DNA of 64,000 bases from Paractinoplanes aksuensis (lineage in GTDB: Bacteria > Actinomycetota > Actinomycetes > Mycobacteriales > Micromonosporaceae), in NCBI RefSeq assembly GCF_024137025.1, contig NZ_JAMYJR010000038.1, forward strand, positions 1-64,000, written 5' to 3'. The position numbers and the translations under genes are program-made. The notes beneath the pieces are model-generated. The model did no database searches. It was not told the DNA's origin and saw only the letters and a list, made by a program, of their open reading frames with translations. Below are positions 17,630-26,350 of this stretch, in pieces. Within the stretch, counting starts at the first letter, position 1, and every line of letters starts with the position of its first letter.

Positions 17630-18009
17630 GTCCTCGATAGGCGGGGCTGGCTGAAGGGCCGACTATCAAGACGTGTGAGCCGGAGCGAAGCTCATTCCGG
17701 CGACCGTGGTGATGCCTTCGGTCCGCCGGATCGCGTCGAAGTCCGGCACTCATCTGTCTCAGGTGGACGAGACGACTGAACCATCGCGACGACGCCAGAG
17801 GCCAGAGAACGTTCGGCGTATCGGAGATGCCCTCGACGGACGATCGTTTGAATTTTCGGCGAAGCGACGGACATCGGTGATTTCTGTGCGTCCGTCCGGC
17901 GCCGCGTCAGTCAGGCAGCGAATCGCAAGAATTGTCGTTCCGCCCGCCCGAACTAGTTTCCTGGGCACCTAGATTTCCCGCATCGTTGCCGGGGCTGTAT
18001 AAATCCCGC
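17630..18009. other. Divergent intergenic region between the ROK regulator and the caspase module
   Basis: No gene was found. The region carries the promoters of both flanking genes. The only recognisable element is the TATAAA hexamer listed separately. The frames running through it are shadows. Confidence 0.45.
17998..18003 (+). promoter_or_regulatory. Candidate -10 box for a leaderless transcript
   Basis: TATAAA ends seven bases before the A of the ATG at 18010, and no Shine-Dalgarno sequence lies between them. In actinobacteria this arrangement is typical of a leaderless mRNA that starts at the initiation codon. The -35 region is not clear, with only a T-rich TTTCCC at about 17974-17979. 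Confidence 0.45.
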
Positions 18010-18402
18010 ATGCCGACCTGGAACGAGCTGCGCGAGTTCGCGCGGACGAACTTCACGCTCGACCCGAACGACGAGGACGACTGGTTCTCGCTGATCGTCG
18101 CGACCGTCGACGGGCGGACGCAACAGATCGTCGTGAGCCACTACGAGGCGTACGACCGGGAGTGGGTCGGATTCCGCACCTCCGTGTGCCAGGGCTCCGA
18201 GATGAGCGCGGAGGTCGCGCTGCGCCACAACGGCCGGCTGGCCATGGGCGCGCTCGTGATGGATTCGTATGGCGACTACATGCTGAGTTACCAGGCGCCG
18301 CTGGCCACGCTCGACCCGGGCGAGTTCGCCCTTCCCCTCGAGGTCCTGCCGTCCCTCGCCGATGAGCTGGAAAAGGCCCACACGGCCAAGGATGACTACT
18401 GA
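18010..18402 (+). CDS. YbjN-like small protein, partner of the caspase-like protease (130 aa)
   Basis: The 130-residue acidic protein starts at ATG 18010 (MPTWNELREFARTNFTLDPN). The pattern of a short N-terminal helix, a WFSLIVATVDGR beta-strand pair, then VALRHNGRLAMGALVMDS and a C-terminal helix ending LADELEKAHTAKDDY resembles YbjN/type III secretion chaperone-like folds. I judge this by layout and not by a search. Its stop overlaps the next gene's ATG by one base (TGATG), so the two are made together. The downstream protease carries a C-terminal domain of similar layout, suggesting that this protein pairs with, recruits or restrains the protease. No catalytic residues are apparent. Confidence 0.7.
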   Translation: MPTWNELREFARTNFTLDPNDEDDWFSLIVATVDGRTQQIVVSHYEAYDREWVGFRTSVCQGSEMSAEVALRHNGRLAMGALVMDSYGDYMLSYQAPLATLDPGEFALPLEVLPSLADELEKAHTAKDDY

Positions 18403-19472
18403 TGACCAGCCTCCCCGCCGACTGGGTGAACGCCCGCCCCGGCATCAAGCACTGGTCGCCCGAAGCCCGCGGCGACGACCCGGCCCAGCGGGTCGTGCAC
18501 GCACCGACCGGCGCCGGCCCCGGTGACGGCCGGACGTTCCTGTTCCTGTTCGGCTACCGCACCGCGAGCGCCGGCGACCGTGAGATGCTGGCGGCCGAAC
18601 TGGCGCACATCGGCGACGACGTCGCCGTGCTCACCCAGGCCGGCTACACCGTCGTCGTCGACCGGCAAGCTACCCGGCGCGACCTGCTCGAAGCGGTGAC
18701 CGGCGAGGGAACCGCCGGCGTCTACTGGAGTTCGCACGGCGGCGAGGACGGCCACCTGCAGTGCTGCGACGGCGACGAAGTCCGTCCGTTCGACCTCGAC
18801 CCGGCGACTGCCTCGCCCGCGCTGAGGCTGGTCGTCCTCGGCGCCTGCTACGTGGGCGCGCACGCGGCGGCCTGGCGCGCGGCTCTGGGTGACCGCCCGC
18901 TGGTCACCGGTTGGGGCCGCCCGGTCACCCTCGACCGCGCCGTGGACTTCCTCGACGCCGAGGACGGCCTGGACCACCTGATCGAGCGCTGGCTGCTCAC
19001 CGACGCCCCCATCCCGCCGGCCCCTGCCCCCGGCTCAGTGCCGCCCAGGGTCAAGGGACGGACCAAAGGCCTGCACGACCGCGTACGTACGCTCGCGCAC
19101 ATCCTGGGTGCCCAGTACGAGAAGGGCGACGGGCAGTACGAGGTCACCGTGCCGCTGCCCGGCGGCCGTACGCACAGGGTCCGGGTCTTCGCCGTCGACA
19201 GTGCCGATCCGTACGCGGAAGGGGTCGAGCTCTGCGGCCTCGAAGCGCGCGTCGGCCCCATGTCGGCCCTGCTGACCCCCGAACGCCTGCTCGCCGGATC
19301 AGCTGCCTACGGCCGCGTCGCTCTGGTCGCCGGCGACAACGGCGCCACCGAGATCGTCACCCAGTCGTTCACTCCGCTCGACGGCGCGTCGGCGCGAAAC
19401 CTGGCCGCCCACTGCTACCAGGTCGCCCACCAGGCCGACGCCTTGGAGCTGGACATCTTCGGCATCGACTGA
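18402..19472 (+). CDS. Caspase-like cysteine protease (clan CD type) with C-terminal YbjN-like domain
   Basis: This 356-residue protein shows the two hallmarks of caspase/CHAT-type proteases. His112 lies at the end of a hydrophobic strand (GVYWSSHGGEDG) and Cys149 at the end of the next (LRLVVLGACYVGAH), 37 residues apart, with the first strand at RTFLFLFGY (44-52). The C-terminal part from about residue 215 (KGLHDRVRTLAHIL, ... QYEVTVPLPGGRTHRVRVF) resembles a YbjN-like domain, and a Pro-rich linker sits at 203-215. There is no signal peptide or transmembrane segment, so it is cytosolic. It is translationally coupled to the 130-residue protein upstream. Bacterial caspase-like proteases are known to act in defence or programmed death when paired with a target or sensor protein. 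That role is an inference here. No gasdermin-like gene is adjacent. Confidence 0.8.
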   Translation: MTSLPADWVNARPGIKHWSPEARGDDPAQRVVHAPTGAGPGDGRTFLFLFGYRTASAGDREMLAAELAHIGDDVAVLTQAGYTVVVDRQATRRDLLEAVTGEGTAGVYWSSHGGEDGHLQCCDGDEVRPFDLDPATASPALRLVVLGACYVGAHAAAWRAALGDRPLVTGWGRPVTLDRAVDFLDAEDGLDHLIERWLLTDAPIPPAPAPGSVPPRVKGRTKGLHDRVRTLAHILGAQYEKGDGQYEVTVPLPGGRTHRVRVFAVDSADPYAEGVELCGLEARVGPMSALLTPERLLAGSAAYGRVALVAGDNGATEIVTQSFTPLDGASARNLAAHCYQVAHQADALELDIFGID

Positions 19473-19569
19473 TCAACGACGCCGGCGACCTCCGGCCGGG
19501 TACGGCTGGCCCAGCGGAACACCTCCGGGCCGTTCTCATCGATGTGGCGCGCGGCCGAGACTCCCGCCA

Positions 19570-19840
19570 CCAGCGGAGTCAGCGAGGTCGGCGCCACGAG
19601 GGCGGCCCCGCCGCCCTGGGGCACCCGAGCGGCGATCAGCTGAGCGGGATCGGAGGCCGACGCGCACGCCGTCGAGGTCACGGAGCACAGCACGATGCCG
19701 GCCGGCAGGATCCGCCGCCGTCCCCACCGATCGGCCAGGACGGCGGCGGTCAGCAACAGCGCCGCGTAGGGAATCGTGCAGGCGTCGACGATCCCCTGAA
19801 GTTTGTTCCAGCGTCGCGCCAGGTTCGATGTGAAGAGCAA
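19570..19840 (-). pseudogene. MFS transporter fragment (DHA2-like)
   Basis: The minus-strand frame reads LQGIVDACTIPYAALLLTA, then VLADRWGRRRIL and PAQLIAARVPQGGGAALVAP. This is transmembrane helix 2, the conserved loop 2-3 motif (D-R-x-G-R-R-R) and helix 4 of a drug/H+ antiporter. Helix 1 and everything after helix 4 are missing, leaving about 90 of some 450-500 residues. The frame runs on into the end of the caspase gene without further homology. It is a dead remnant. Confidence 0.8.
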
Positions 19841-19892
19841 CGGGCTGGGTCGGTCGTGGTTCAGCCTCGGTGACCGAGAGGGACGGTCGGGC

Positions 19893-21395
19893 TCAGCCGG
19901 GCAGCGCGCACCCGGGCCGCGTCAGGTCGAGGCGCGAGTTCTTCGTGAGGCAGGCCGCCAGCATGGTGGTGCGCTGGCCGTACCGGCGGTTCTTCTCCGC
20001 GCGGACGGTCCCGTCGGCCGCTACCTCGCAGGCATTGTTCTCGGTACACAGCTCACCGCTGTCGTTTCCCGTACCGTGCACGCCCACGACGGTGCGACCG
20101 TCGCCGAGCACCAGCGGGGCGCCCGAGGCTCCGTGCGTGGCGCCGCAGGACTCGTCGTACCGGTACGAGCCGTCCTGTTGGTAGTCCGCCTCACGCAGGT
20201 GAGGAACGACGGCGTCGACGGTGCAGGAGTAGCGGCGCCCGGTGCCACCGGCGATGATCGTCAGCTTCGTTCCCGCGGTCGCGACCGTCGTACCGAGGGT
20301 GAAGGTCTTGACCCCCAGTTGCGCGTAGGTCTTGTCGAGCCGGTAGACCGCGAGGTCGGTCCCGGTCATGGTGGCGTACAGGAGTCTGGTCGTCCGGGCG
20401 CTGGCCTGGACGAAACCCTGCTTGTTGAGCACGTGCACGCGACTGTCGTCGGACTGGTCGACGATGGCCTTGCCCGGCGCGGGCCGCTCGGCGACGCAGT
20501 GCCCGTTGGTCAGCAAGAGAGCCGGGTCGGTGAGGGCCGAGGTCGCCGTCCGCACCACCGAGGCCGAGCAGCCGTTGAAGGCGACGGCGCCTTCGAGGTC
20601 GGGCACGATCGAGTCGTCCGGGACGTCGGTGCCGTCGACGATCGACGTGATCCACCGGGTGAAGTGGTGCACATCGGTGTACACGACGGGCTGGTCGTCG
20701 CCGTTGCTGCCGCTCACGACGCCGGCGACGGCCCAGCGGTGACCGGCGCGGACCAGAGCGGGCCCACCGGAGTCCAGGTCGGCGGCGGCGACGCTTCCGT
20801 CCGGGCTGCCGACGCACAGTTCCCGCTCGGCCACGATGCTGCTCAGCTCACATGCGCCAACCGGCTGAACGATGGTGTCGGCCTCTTGCAGCCGGTCGGG
20901 GTAACACGCCGGCTGTCGCTCGGCACACGTCATGCCCCAGCCCGCGATGCGGACCGGGGTGTGCTCAGCCGGTCGTGTCGCCGGCAGCTTCGCGGGCACG
21001 GCACGGACCGGTGTGGCCAGATGGATGAGGGCGATGTCGCCGTCGAACACGGGCTCGGCCCCGTAGGCGTAGAACTTGTCGACCGCGACGACACGGCCAC
21101 CGGAGGTGGCGCTGAGCGAGCCGATCCGGACTTTCCAGCCCTGGGGCGTGCCGACCTGGGCGCCGCCGGCATTGCGGACGCAGTGCCCGGCGGTGAGAGC
21201 CCACTGCGGCGCGATAAGGGTGACACCGCAGACGTGACCGTCGGCCCGAGGTGATTCCGGACGTTGCAGGGACCCGGCGAAGGGATAAGCCTTCGTGACA
21301 TCGTGTCCGCCACGGATTGCCGCGGCCGGCGTGGCGACGGCCAGAGCCGCCGCCACGATCAGGCCGAGGATGGGAGCCGCCCATCGCAGTCGCAT
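19893..21395 (-). CDS. Secreted protease with two tandem trypsin-like (S1) domains
   Basis: The 500-residue protein starts at ATG 21395 with AAGGA upstream and a Sec signal peptide (residues 1-26, cleavage near TPAAA). Domain 1 begins IRGGHD and has His71 (TAGHC), Asp120 (DGDIAL) and Ser209 in LDSGGP, where the usual Gly before Asp-Ser is Leu-Asp. Domain 2 has His299 (TNGHC), Asp347 (GTDLAVY) and Ser424 in GASGAP, which is closer to the V8/glutamyl-endopeptidase variant. Paired cysteines surround each active site. Both triads look complete, so two specificities in one polypeptide are possible. It lies next to an MFS remnant and reads toward the caspase gene. Confidence 0.9.
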   Translation of the reverse strand: MRLRWAAPILGLIVAAALAVATPAAAIRGGHDVTKAYPFAGSLQRPESPRADGHVCGVTLIAPQWALTAGHCVRNAGGAQVGTPQGWKVRIGSLSATSGGRVVAVDKFYAYGAEPVFDGDIALIHLATPVRAVPAKLPATRPAEHTPVRIAGWGMTCAERQPACYPDRLQEADTIVQPVGACELSSIVAERELCVGSPDGSVAAADLDSGGPALVRAGHRWAVAGVVSGSNGDDQPVVYTDVHHFTRWITSIVDGTDVPDDSIVPDLEGAVAFNGCSASVVRTATSALTDPALLLTNGHCVAERPAPGKAIVDQSDDSRVHVLNKQGFVQASARTTRLLYATMTGTDLAVYRLDKTYAQLGVKTFTLGTTVATAGTKLTIIAGGTGRRYSCTVDAVVPHLREADYQQDGSYRYDESCGATHGASGAPLVLGDGRTVVGVHGTGNDSGELCTENNACEVAADGTVRAEKNRRYGQRTTMLAACLTKNSRLDLTRPGCALPG

Positions 21396-21533
21396 CAGTT
21401 GGTCCTTCCTGGAGGGTGTGATCCGGGAGTCATGATGCGATTCGCGGGTTTCCGTTGCGGTAAGTGATCCTTTTATCGTTTCTTTACGAGCCGGGCTCGT
21501 GAACGACGTGGACGCTCACGCGTTTCAGATCTT

Positions 21534-22835
21534 GTGGACATCAGCATCGTCGGTCTAGGTCCGACAGGTTGTTTTCTCGCCCTCGCCCTCGCCCGCCGTG
21601 GACACCGGATCACCGTGGTCGAACGGGATCGCGGACCGGTGGCCGGCCGCTGGACTCGTCGCGGGGTCGTGCAGTTCCACCAGCCGCACGGCATTCGCAC
21701 TCAGGTCGTCGACGCGCTGCGCGCCGAGCTGCCGGACATGCTGGAAGTGGTCAGGTCGGCGGGTGGTCAGGTCTTGCCGGCTCCCGGATCGGAGGACGTC
21801 CGCCTCGGGATACGTCGTAGCGTGTACGAATCGGTGTTCTGGGATGCGGTCCGGGCCGACGCGCGGATCGAAGTTCTGCCCACGACGGCCCGCGACGCCT
21901 CGTACGCCGCGGACGGCCGGGTGACGCTGGTCACCGACCATGGGGTGGTGACCTCCGATCTGGTCCTCAATGCCACCGGCCGGGCGCGTTTCCTGGACGA
22001 CCGCCGAGCACCCGGGCTGGACGCCGACCCGGGCATCGCGTACGCGTCCCGCCAGTACCAGGTGGCCGAGCGCGGGCTGGCGGCCTTCGCGGACGGCCAG
22101 GCGGTCAGTGGAACGCTTCCGGGGTACTCGGTCATGCTCTTCCGGCAGGACAGCGACGTGGTCTCCACCCTGTTCGTCCACGAGTCCGCCGACGACGAAT
22201 TCGCTGTCATCCGGCTTCCGTCCGCCTACGACGCGGTGACCGCGGCCGTGCCCGCGCTGGCGAGTCTCATGCGCCCGGAATCGGTCCGGCCGATCTCCCC
22301 GGTGCACGTGGGCCGGCGGATGCGCAACGTCTATCGCGGACGGCTCACCGAGGCCGACGAGGACGTCACTCCCGGCGTGGTTCACGTCGGGGACGCCCAG
22401 TTCTCGCCGAGCCCGATGAACGGCCGTGGCATGGCCACCTCGCTCCTGCAGGCCCGGCACCTGATCGACCTGGTCGAGGCTGGCCACGACGTGCTGACCA
22501 TGGCCCGGATGTTCGACGAGTGGTGCCGGGCGGAGATGCTTCCCTGGTTCCACGTGCAGGTCGCCGACGACGTCAGCCTGGTCCGGCAGTGGCACGGCCT
22601 GGACCTCGAGGTCGACGGCCGGCTACCGCCATCGGTCATCGCCAAGGCCCACGCCGATGACGAGCATTATCGCGAGACCATCAACCACTACCTGGACATG
22701 CGACTGCCACCGTCGGTGTTGATCCCGATGGAGCCGGCCACGCGGGCGAAGCTCGCATCGGGCTGGCGGCCGCCGTTCGCGGACGGGCCGAGCCGGGCCG
22801 AACTGCTGCGAACGGCTCGCGCGGCGCTCACCTAG
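21534..22835 (+). CDS. FAD-dependent oxidoreductase
   Basis: The 433-residue protein starts at GTG 21534 (MDISIVGLGPTGCFLALALA), giving the N-terminal Rossmann dinucleotide motif G-x-G-x-x-G followed by the acidic residue in VVERD at about 30. Later landmarks are DLVLNATGRARFLDD (about 145) and GVVHVGDAQFSPSPMNGRG (about 285), the second FAD-contacting GD motif. The fold is that of group-A-type flavin monooxygenases or styrene-monooxygenase-like reductases. No substrate can be named. It is convergent with the SARP regulator downstream, with only 25 bases between the stops. Confidence 0.85.
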   Translation: MDISIVGLGPTGCFLALALARRGHRITVVERDRGPVAGRWTRRGVVQFHQPHGIRTQVVDALRAELPDMLEVVRSAGGQVLPAPGSEDVRLGIRRSVYESVFWDAVRADARIEVLPTTARDASYAADGRVTLVTDHGVVTSDLVLNATGRARFLDDRRAPGLDADPGIAYASRQYQVAERGLAAFADGQAVSGTLPGYSVMLFRQDSDVVSTLFVHESADDEFAVIRLPSAYDAVTAAVPALASLMRPESVRPISPVHVGRRMRNVYRGRLTEADEDVTPGVVHVGDAQFSPSPMNGRGMATSLLQARHLIDLVEAGHDVLTMARMFDEWCRAEMLPWFHVQVADDVSLVRQWHGLDLEVDGRLPPSVIAKAHADDEHYRETINHYLDMRLPPSVLIPMEPATRAKLASGWRPPFADGPSRAELLRTARAALT

Positions 22836-22860
22836 GAGCACCCGGCCGGACGGAGTCTGC

Positions 22861-25761
22861 TCAAGATGACGAGACGTTCAGATCGGCCGCTTGGTCCAGG
22901 CGGGTCAACCGGGCCTGCACCTCGGCCGCCTGGGGCAGGCGCCGCCGGCCGATCAGCTCCAGCGCCTCATGCCAGGCCGCCCGGGCTCCGGCCTGGTCGC
23001 CCAGGGTCAGCGCAGTGTCCCCCCAGGCGATGTGGGTTTCGACGACGCTGACGAGCCAACCGAGTTCCCGCAGAGACTCGAGGGCCCGCCCGCGTCGGGC
23101 CAGTGAGGCAGCCAGGTCTCCGGTGGCTTCGTGATAGTCGGCCATCGACCAATCGTGGAGGCCGAGCAGATAGGAGTCTGCGTGCTCCTGAGCGATCAGC
23201 AGCGCCTGGTCGAGATGGCTGAGTGCGTCGTCGAGCCGGCCTAGCTGAACGTACACGTCGCCGATGAAGAACAGGCTGAAGGTCTGTTCTCTCCAGTTCG
23301 CCGTGGACGTCGCCAGGCGCAGGGCGCACTCGGCCTGCTTGACGGCTTCCTCGGAGTTCTTCAGGGCGTGACTGACGTAGGCGAGGTTGCGGTACGCCAC
23401 TGTTTGTTCCGCGGTTCGTCCGAGTGTGTCGTACAGCTCCAGGGCCTCATGCAGAAGATGCGGCGGAGCCTCGTAGTCGCCCAGCAGGAACAATCCCCCG
23501 GCCAAGGCACGGGACATGTGGGCCCGGCCGAGATCGTCCCCGGCGGCAACGACGGCGGGCAAACACTCCCGGATCAGCGCCACGCCCTCGTGCCACACAC
23601 CCTCGTTCTGCCAGAACTGCAGCAGGCTGAAGACCAGCTGCCAGGCTTCGGTGGTGTCCCCGTCACGGAGCCGGCGCCGGACCACCGCCCGCAGCGCCGG
23701 CCAGTTCGCGGTGAACCATGTCATGACCTCGCGGGGAGTGTGCAGCTCGGCGGTGACCACGCCGTCGGTCACGTCGAGCGGGCCCGGGCCGGGTAGTGGC
23801 ATGAGCAACTGGTTGGCCTCGTACGCAGTCCGCTGATAGTGGTCCATGAGGCGGCGGACGGCCTGGCGCCGGCCCGGTCCGTCCTCGTGGCGGTGCACGA
23901 GTTCCTGGGCGTAGGCACGGATCAGATCGTGCGTCCGGTATCGACCCGGTGCGTGTTCGGTGAGCAGGCCGGTGCGCACCAGTTGGCCGATCAGCCGCCG
24001 GGCGTCGGGCGTCGGTGCGCCGATGAGGCTGGCGATTGCCGGGATGGTGAGGTCGGGTCCGAGTTGGAGGGCCAGGAGGCGGAACAGGTGGGCGGCGTCG
24101 GGGGAGAGCAGCAGGTAGGACCAGGAGAAGATGGCGCGGAGGTTGTTGTCCAGGTCGTCGCCCATGAAGCCGTCGAGGCTTCCGTGCTCGGCCCGGAGTT
24201 CCTCAGCGATGTCGCTCATCCGGTGGTCGGGGTGCGCCAGTGCTCGTCCGGCGACGACGGCCAGGGCCAGGGGGAGGCGGCCGCAGCGTTCGATGATCTC
24301 GTCGGTGGCCTCGGGGTCGGCCGAGGTGCGGGCGCCCAGCCGGGTGGCGAGAAAATCGCGGGCTTCTTTCAGGGTGAGTACGCCGAGGGTGAGGAGGTGG
24401 GCGCTGTGGGTGGTGGCCAGGCCGGTGAGGCGGAGCCGGCTGGTGATCAGGACGAGGCAGCCGGGTGTGCCGGGCAGCAGGGGGCGTACCTGGTCGGCGT
24501 TGCGGGCGTTGTCGAGGACGATGAGGATCCGCCGGCCGGCGAGGATGGAGCGGTAGAGTCCGGCGCGGGCGAAGTCGCTGACGGGGATGTCGGAGTCGGG
24601 GATGCCGAGGGCGTTGAGGAAGCCTTGGAGGGCTTCGGCTGGTGGCATGACTGCTGGTTCGGGGTCGAAGCCGTGCAGGTCGACGTAGAGCTGGCCGTCG
24701 GGGTAGTTGGTGGCGAGTTGGTGGGCCAGGTGGATGGCCAGGGTGGTTTTGCCGATGCCGGGGATGCCGTCGATGGACAACACCGGGGTCGACGTGCGGT
24801 TCGCGTCATGGTCGTCGATGAGCTCGAAGATCCGGCGCCGAGTATCGTCGCGGCCGGCGAAATGAGTCGGACCGGCCGGGATCTGCGCGGGCAGCATCAT
24901 CGCCGGCGCCGCCGGTCCAGCGATGGGGGACGAGGCGGCGGGCGACGCTGTTCGCGGATCCGACTGTCCGGACCGGACTGGGTCCGGTCGCAACACGACC
25001 TGGTAGGCCGTCCGCAGCTCGTCGCCCGGATTCACCCCCAGCTCAGTGGCGAGCCGGCTCCGGACATCCTGGTACAACGTGATCGCCTCGGCCTGATGAC
25101 CGTCGGCGGACAGGGCGAGAAGCAGTTGCGCTTGCAGGGCCTCGTCCCACGGCCGCGACTCCGCCATGCGACGAAGTGCGGGCAGCAGGCTTCTGATGTC
25201 GTTGAGCCGCAGTCCCTGGTCGGTCGCTTCCCGGGCGAGTTCGGCGCACTCATGGTCCACCACGCTGAAGGCCGGCTGGTCGAGCGCGCCGAGATCGGCT
25301 GCTCCCGCGCACGGTCCACGCCACAGGGCGAGGGCCATCTGAAAGTGCGACAGCGCCTCGGCGTGGTGTCCGGCTTCCGCCTGCGAGCGGGCCAGGGCGG
25401 CCAGCGTACGCATTGTCAGCAGATCCAGCTGGTCGGCCGTTACCCTCATCCGATAGCCGTTGGCGTCCCCTTGGAGCCAGCGCCCGGGCGAGCGGGCCGG
25501 CAGACCGGGCTCGAGCAGCCGGCGCAGGGCGCCGATGTAGCGGTGGACGATGTTCACGGCACTCGATGGCGGATGCTGGCCCCACAACAGCTCGATGATG
25601 TGGCCCAGGCCGACCGGCTGACCGGCGCCGGTCAGCAACAGCGCCAGAATGAGCCGCTGCTGCCGGGGACCCAGGTCCAGTTCCTCGTCCTGTCGCCGCA
25701 CCTGGAGCGGACCTAGCACGCTGAAAGACAATGACAAGGGTTCGCCATCGCTGACAGCCAA
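22861..25761 (-). CDS. AfsR/SARP-family transcriptional regulator with NB-ARC and TPR domains (copy 1)
   Basis: The 966-residue protein starts at TTG 25761. AGGAGG eight bases upstream fixes this start. An OmpR-type winged helix (residues 12-95, FSVLGPLQVRRQDEELDLG) and a bacterial transcriptional activation domain (about 100-255) are followed by an NB-ARC ATPase with Walker A GIPGIGKTT (Lys338), Walker B ILIVLDNA and a GRLPLAL (GLPL) motif. C-terminal TPR-like helices occupy about 680-950. This is the architecture of AfsR, a pleiotropic activator of secondary metabolism in streptomycetes. A paralogue lies 1.4 kb away, and an 834-bp stretch over the NB-ARC region is identical between them. 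No biosynthetic cluster is in the window, so the targets are unknown. Confidence 0.95.
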   Translation of the reverse strand: MAVSDGEPLSLSFSVLGPLQVRRQDEELDLGPRQQRLILALLLTGAGQPVGLGHIIELLWGQHPPSSAVNIVHRYIGALRRLLEPGLPARSPGRWLQGDANGYRMRVTADQLDLLTMRTLAALARSQAEAGHHAEALSHFQMALALWRGPCAGAADLGALDQPAFSVVDHECAELAREATDQGLRLNDIRSLLPALRRMAESRPWDEALQAQLLLALSADGHQAEAITLYQDVRSRLATELGVNPGDELRTAYQVVLRPDPVRSGQSDPRTASPAASSPIAGPAAPAMMLPAQIPAGPTHFAGRDDTRRRIFELIDDHDANRTSTPVLSIDGIPGIGKTTLAIHLAHQLATNYPDGQLYVDLHGFDPEPAVMPPAEALQGFLNALGIPDSDIPVSDFARAGLYRSILAGRRILIVLDNARNADQVRPLLPGTPGCLVLITSRLRLTGLATTHSAHLLTLGVLTLKEARDFLATRLGARTSADPEATDEIIERCGRLPLALAVVAGRALAHPDHRMSDIAEELRAEHGSLDGFMGDDLDNNLRAIFSWSYLLLSPDAAHLFRLLALQLGPDLTIPAIASLIGAPTPDARRLIGQLVRTGLLTEHAPGRYRTHDLIRAYAQELVHRHEDGPGRRQAVRRLMDHYQRTAYEANQLLMPLPGPGPLDVTDGVVTAELHTPREVMTWFTANWPALRAVVRRRLRDGDTTEAWQLVFSLLQFWQNEGVWHEGVALIRECLPAVVAAGDDLGRAHMSRALAGGLFLLGDYEAPPHLLHEALELYDTLGRTAEQTVAYRNLAYVSHALKNSEEAVKQAECALRLATSTANWREQTFSLFFIGDVYVQLGRLDDALSHLDQALLIAQEHADSYLLGLHDWSMADYHEATGDLAASLARRGRALESLRELGWLVSVVETHIAWGDTALTLGDQAGARAAWHEALELIGRRRLPQAAEVQARLTRLDQAADLNVSSS
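23953..24786. repeat. 834-bp identical direct repeat, copy 1 (within AfsR-like gene 1)
   Basis: Bases 23953-24786 match 28256-29089 at a constant offset of 4,303, with no indel and no mismatch that I could find on reading. The sequences on either side differ markedly. It covers the NB-ARC coding region from Walker A to just before the TPR part. Confidence 0.9.
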
Positions 25762-25961
25762 GGAAGCATCCTCCTACGCGCGAATCTTCGGCGGCCTGCC
25801 GGCATCGTCGACAGCGCAGTGCGCCGACAAGACGGGAGACCTCGGGCAGAGCGTAGCAAGAACGACCGATCGTGCTTTCTGGGCTGATCGATGTTCGACC
25901 TGGACATGGTGGTTGCGCGGGCAACCACTGGTGGGGACGGCCGACAGGTGGCGTGCGGTTT

Positions 25962-26350
25962 ATGCTGGGTGGCCATGGTTCTGAACTGTTCCGCAAGAAG
26001 CCGAAGCCGGAAGCTGTGGCGATCGATGACTTCTGGCATCGGTGGGCAGCCGTACGTGATGACCTGGCACGAACTCTCGGCGCGGGCGGGGCCACCCGTC
26101 CGGTCGAGGAGATCACTCGCCGGGCCCGTGCCATCGTTGCTGATCTGGACTGCCATGTGGTTCCCGGGCACCACTTCGGCGTGCGTGCTGCGTGATGGAC
26201 GTCGGACGATGAGTCGTTGTCCGCTGTCGAGCAACTGCTTCCTCACCTAGCCGACATCGAGATCGAACAGGTGCTCTCCGGCGCCGCTGTGCCTCTCACA
26301 GCCGCAGTGCGTGGTGATGCGCCTCGCATTGGGTGCGAGGACGGTGATCA
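25962..26350 (+). pseudogene. Broken hypothetical gene with an in-frame stop
   Basis: From ATG 25962 the frame reads LFRKKPKPEAVAIDDFWHRW, then AAVRDDLARTL and ends at TGA 26193-26195 after 77 residues. The same frame resumes directly as WTSDDESLSAVEQLLPHLAD up to about 26350. The N-terminus (F-R-R/K-K-P, then D-F-W-x-W-W, then a series of R/A-rich helices) resembles an actinobacterial family of cytosolic hypothetical proteins of about 200-300 residues, known to me only as hypotheticals. The stop and the abrupt loss of family-like sequence at about 26300 suggest a decayed copy. It abuts the truncated aldo/keto reductase. Confidence 0.5.

Noticed and set aside
23839..25716. Long plus-strand frame antisense to AfsR-like gene 1 (and its twin at 27620-29110)
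   Set aside because: The two share sequence only because the genes below them are identical. They are Gly/Val/Glu-rich with no recognisable motif, whereas the minus frames encode full AfsR architecture.
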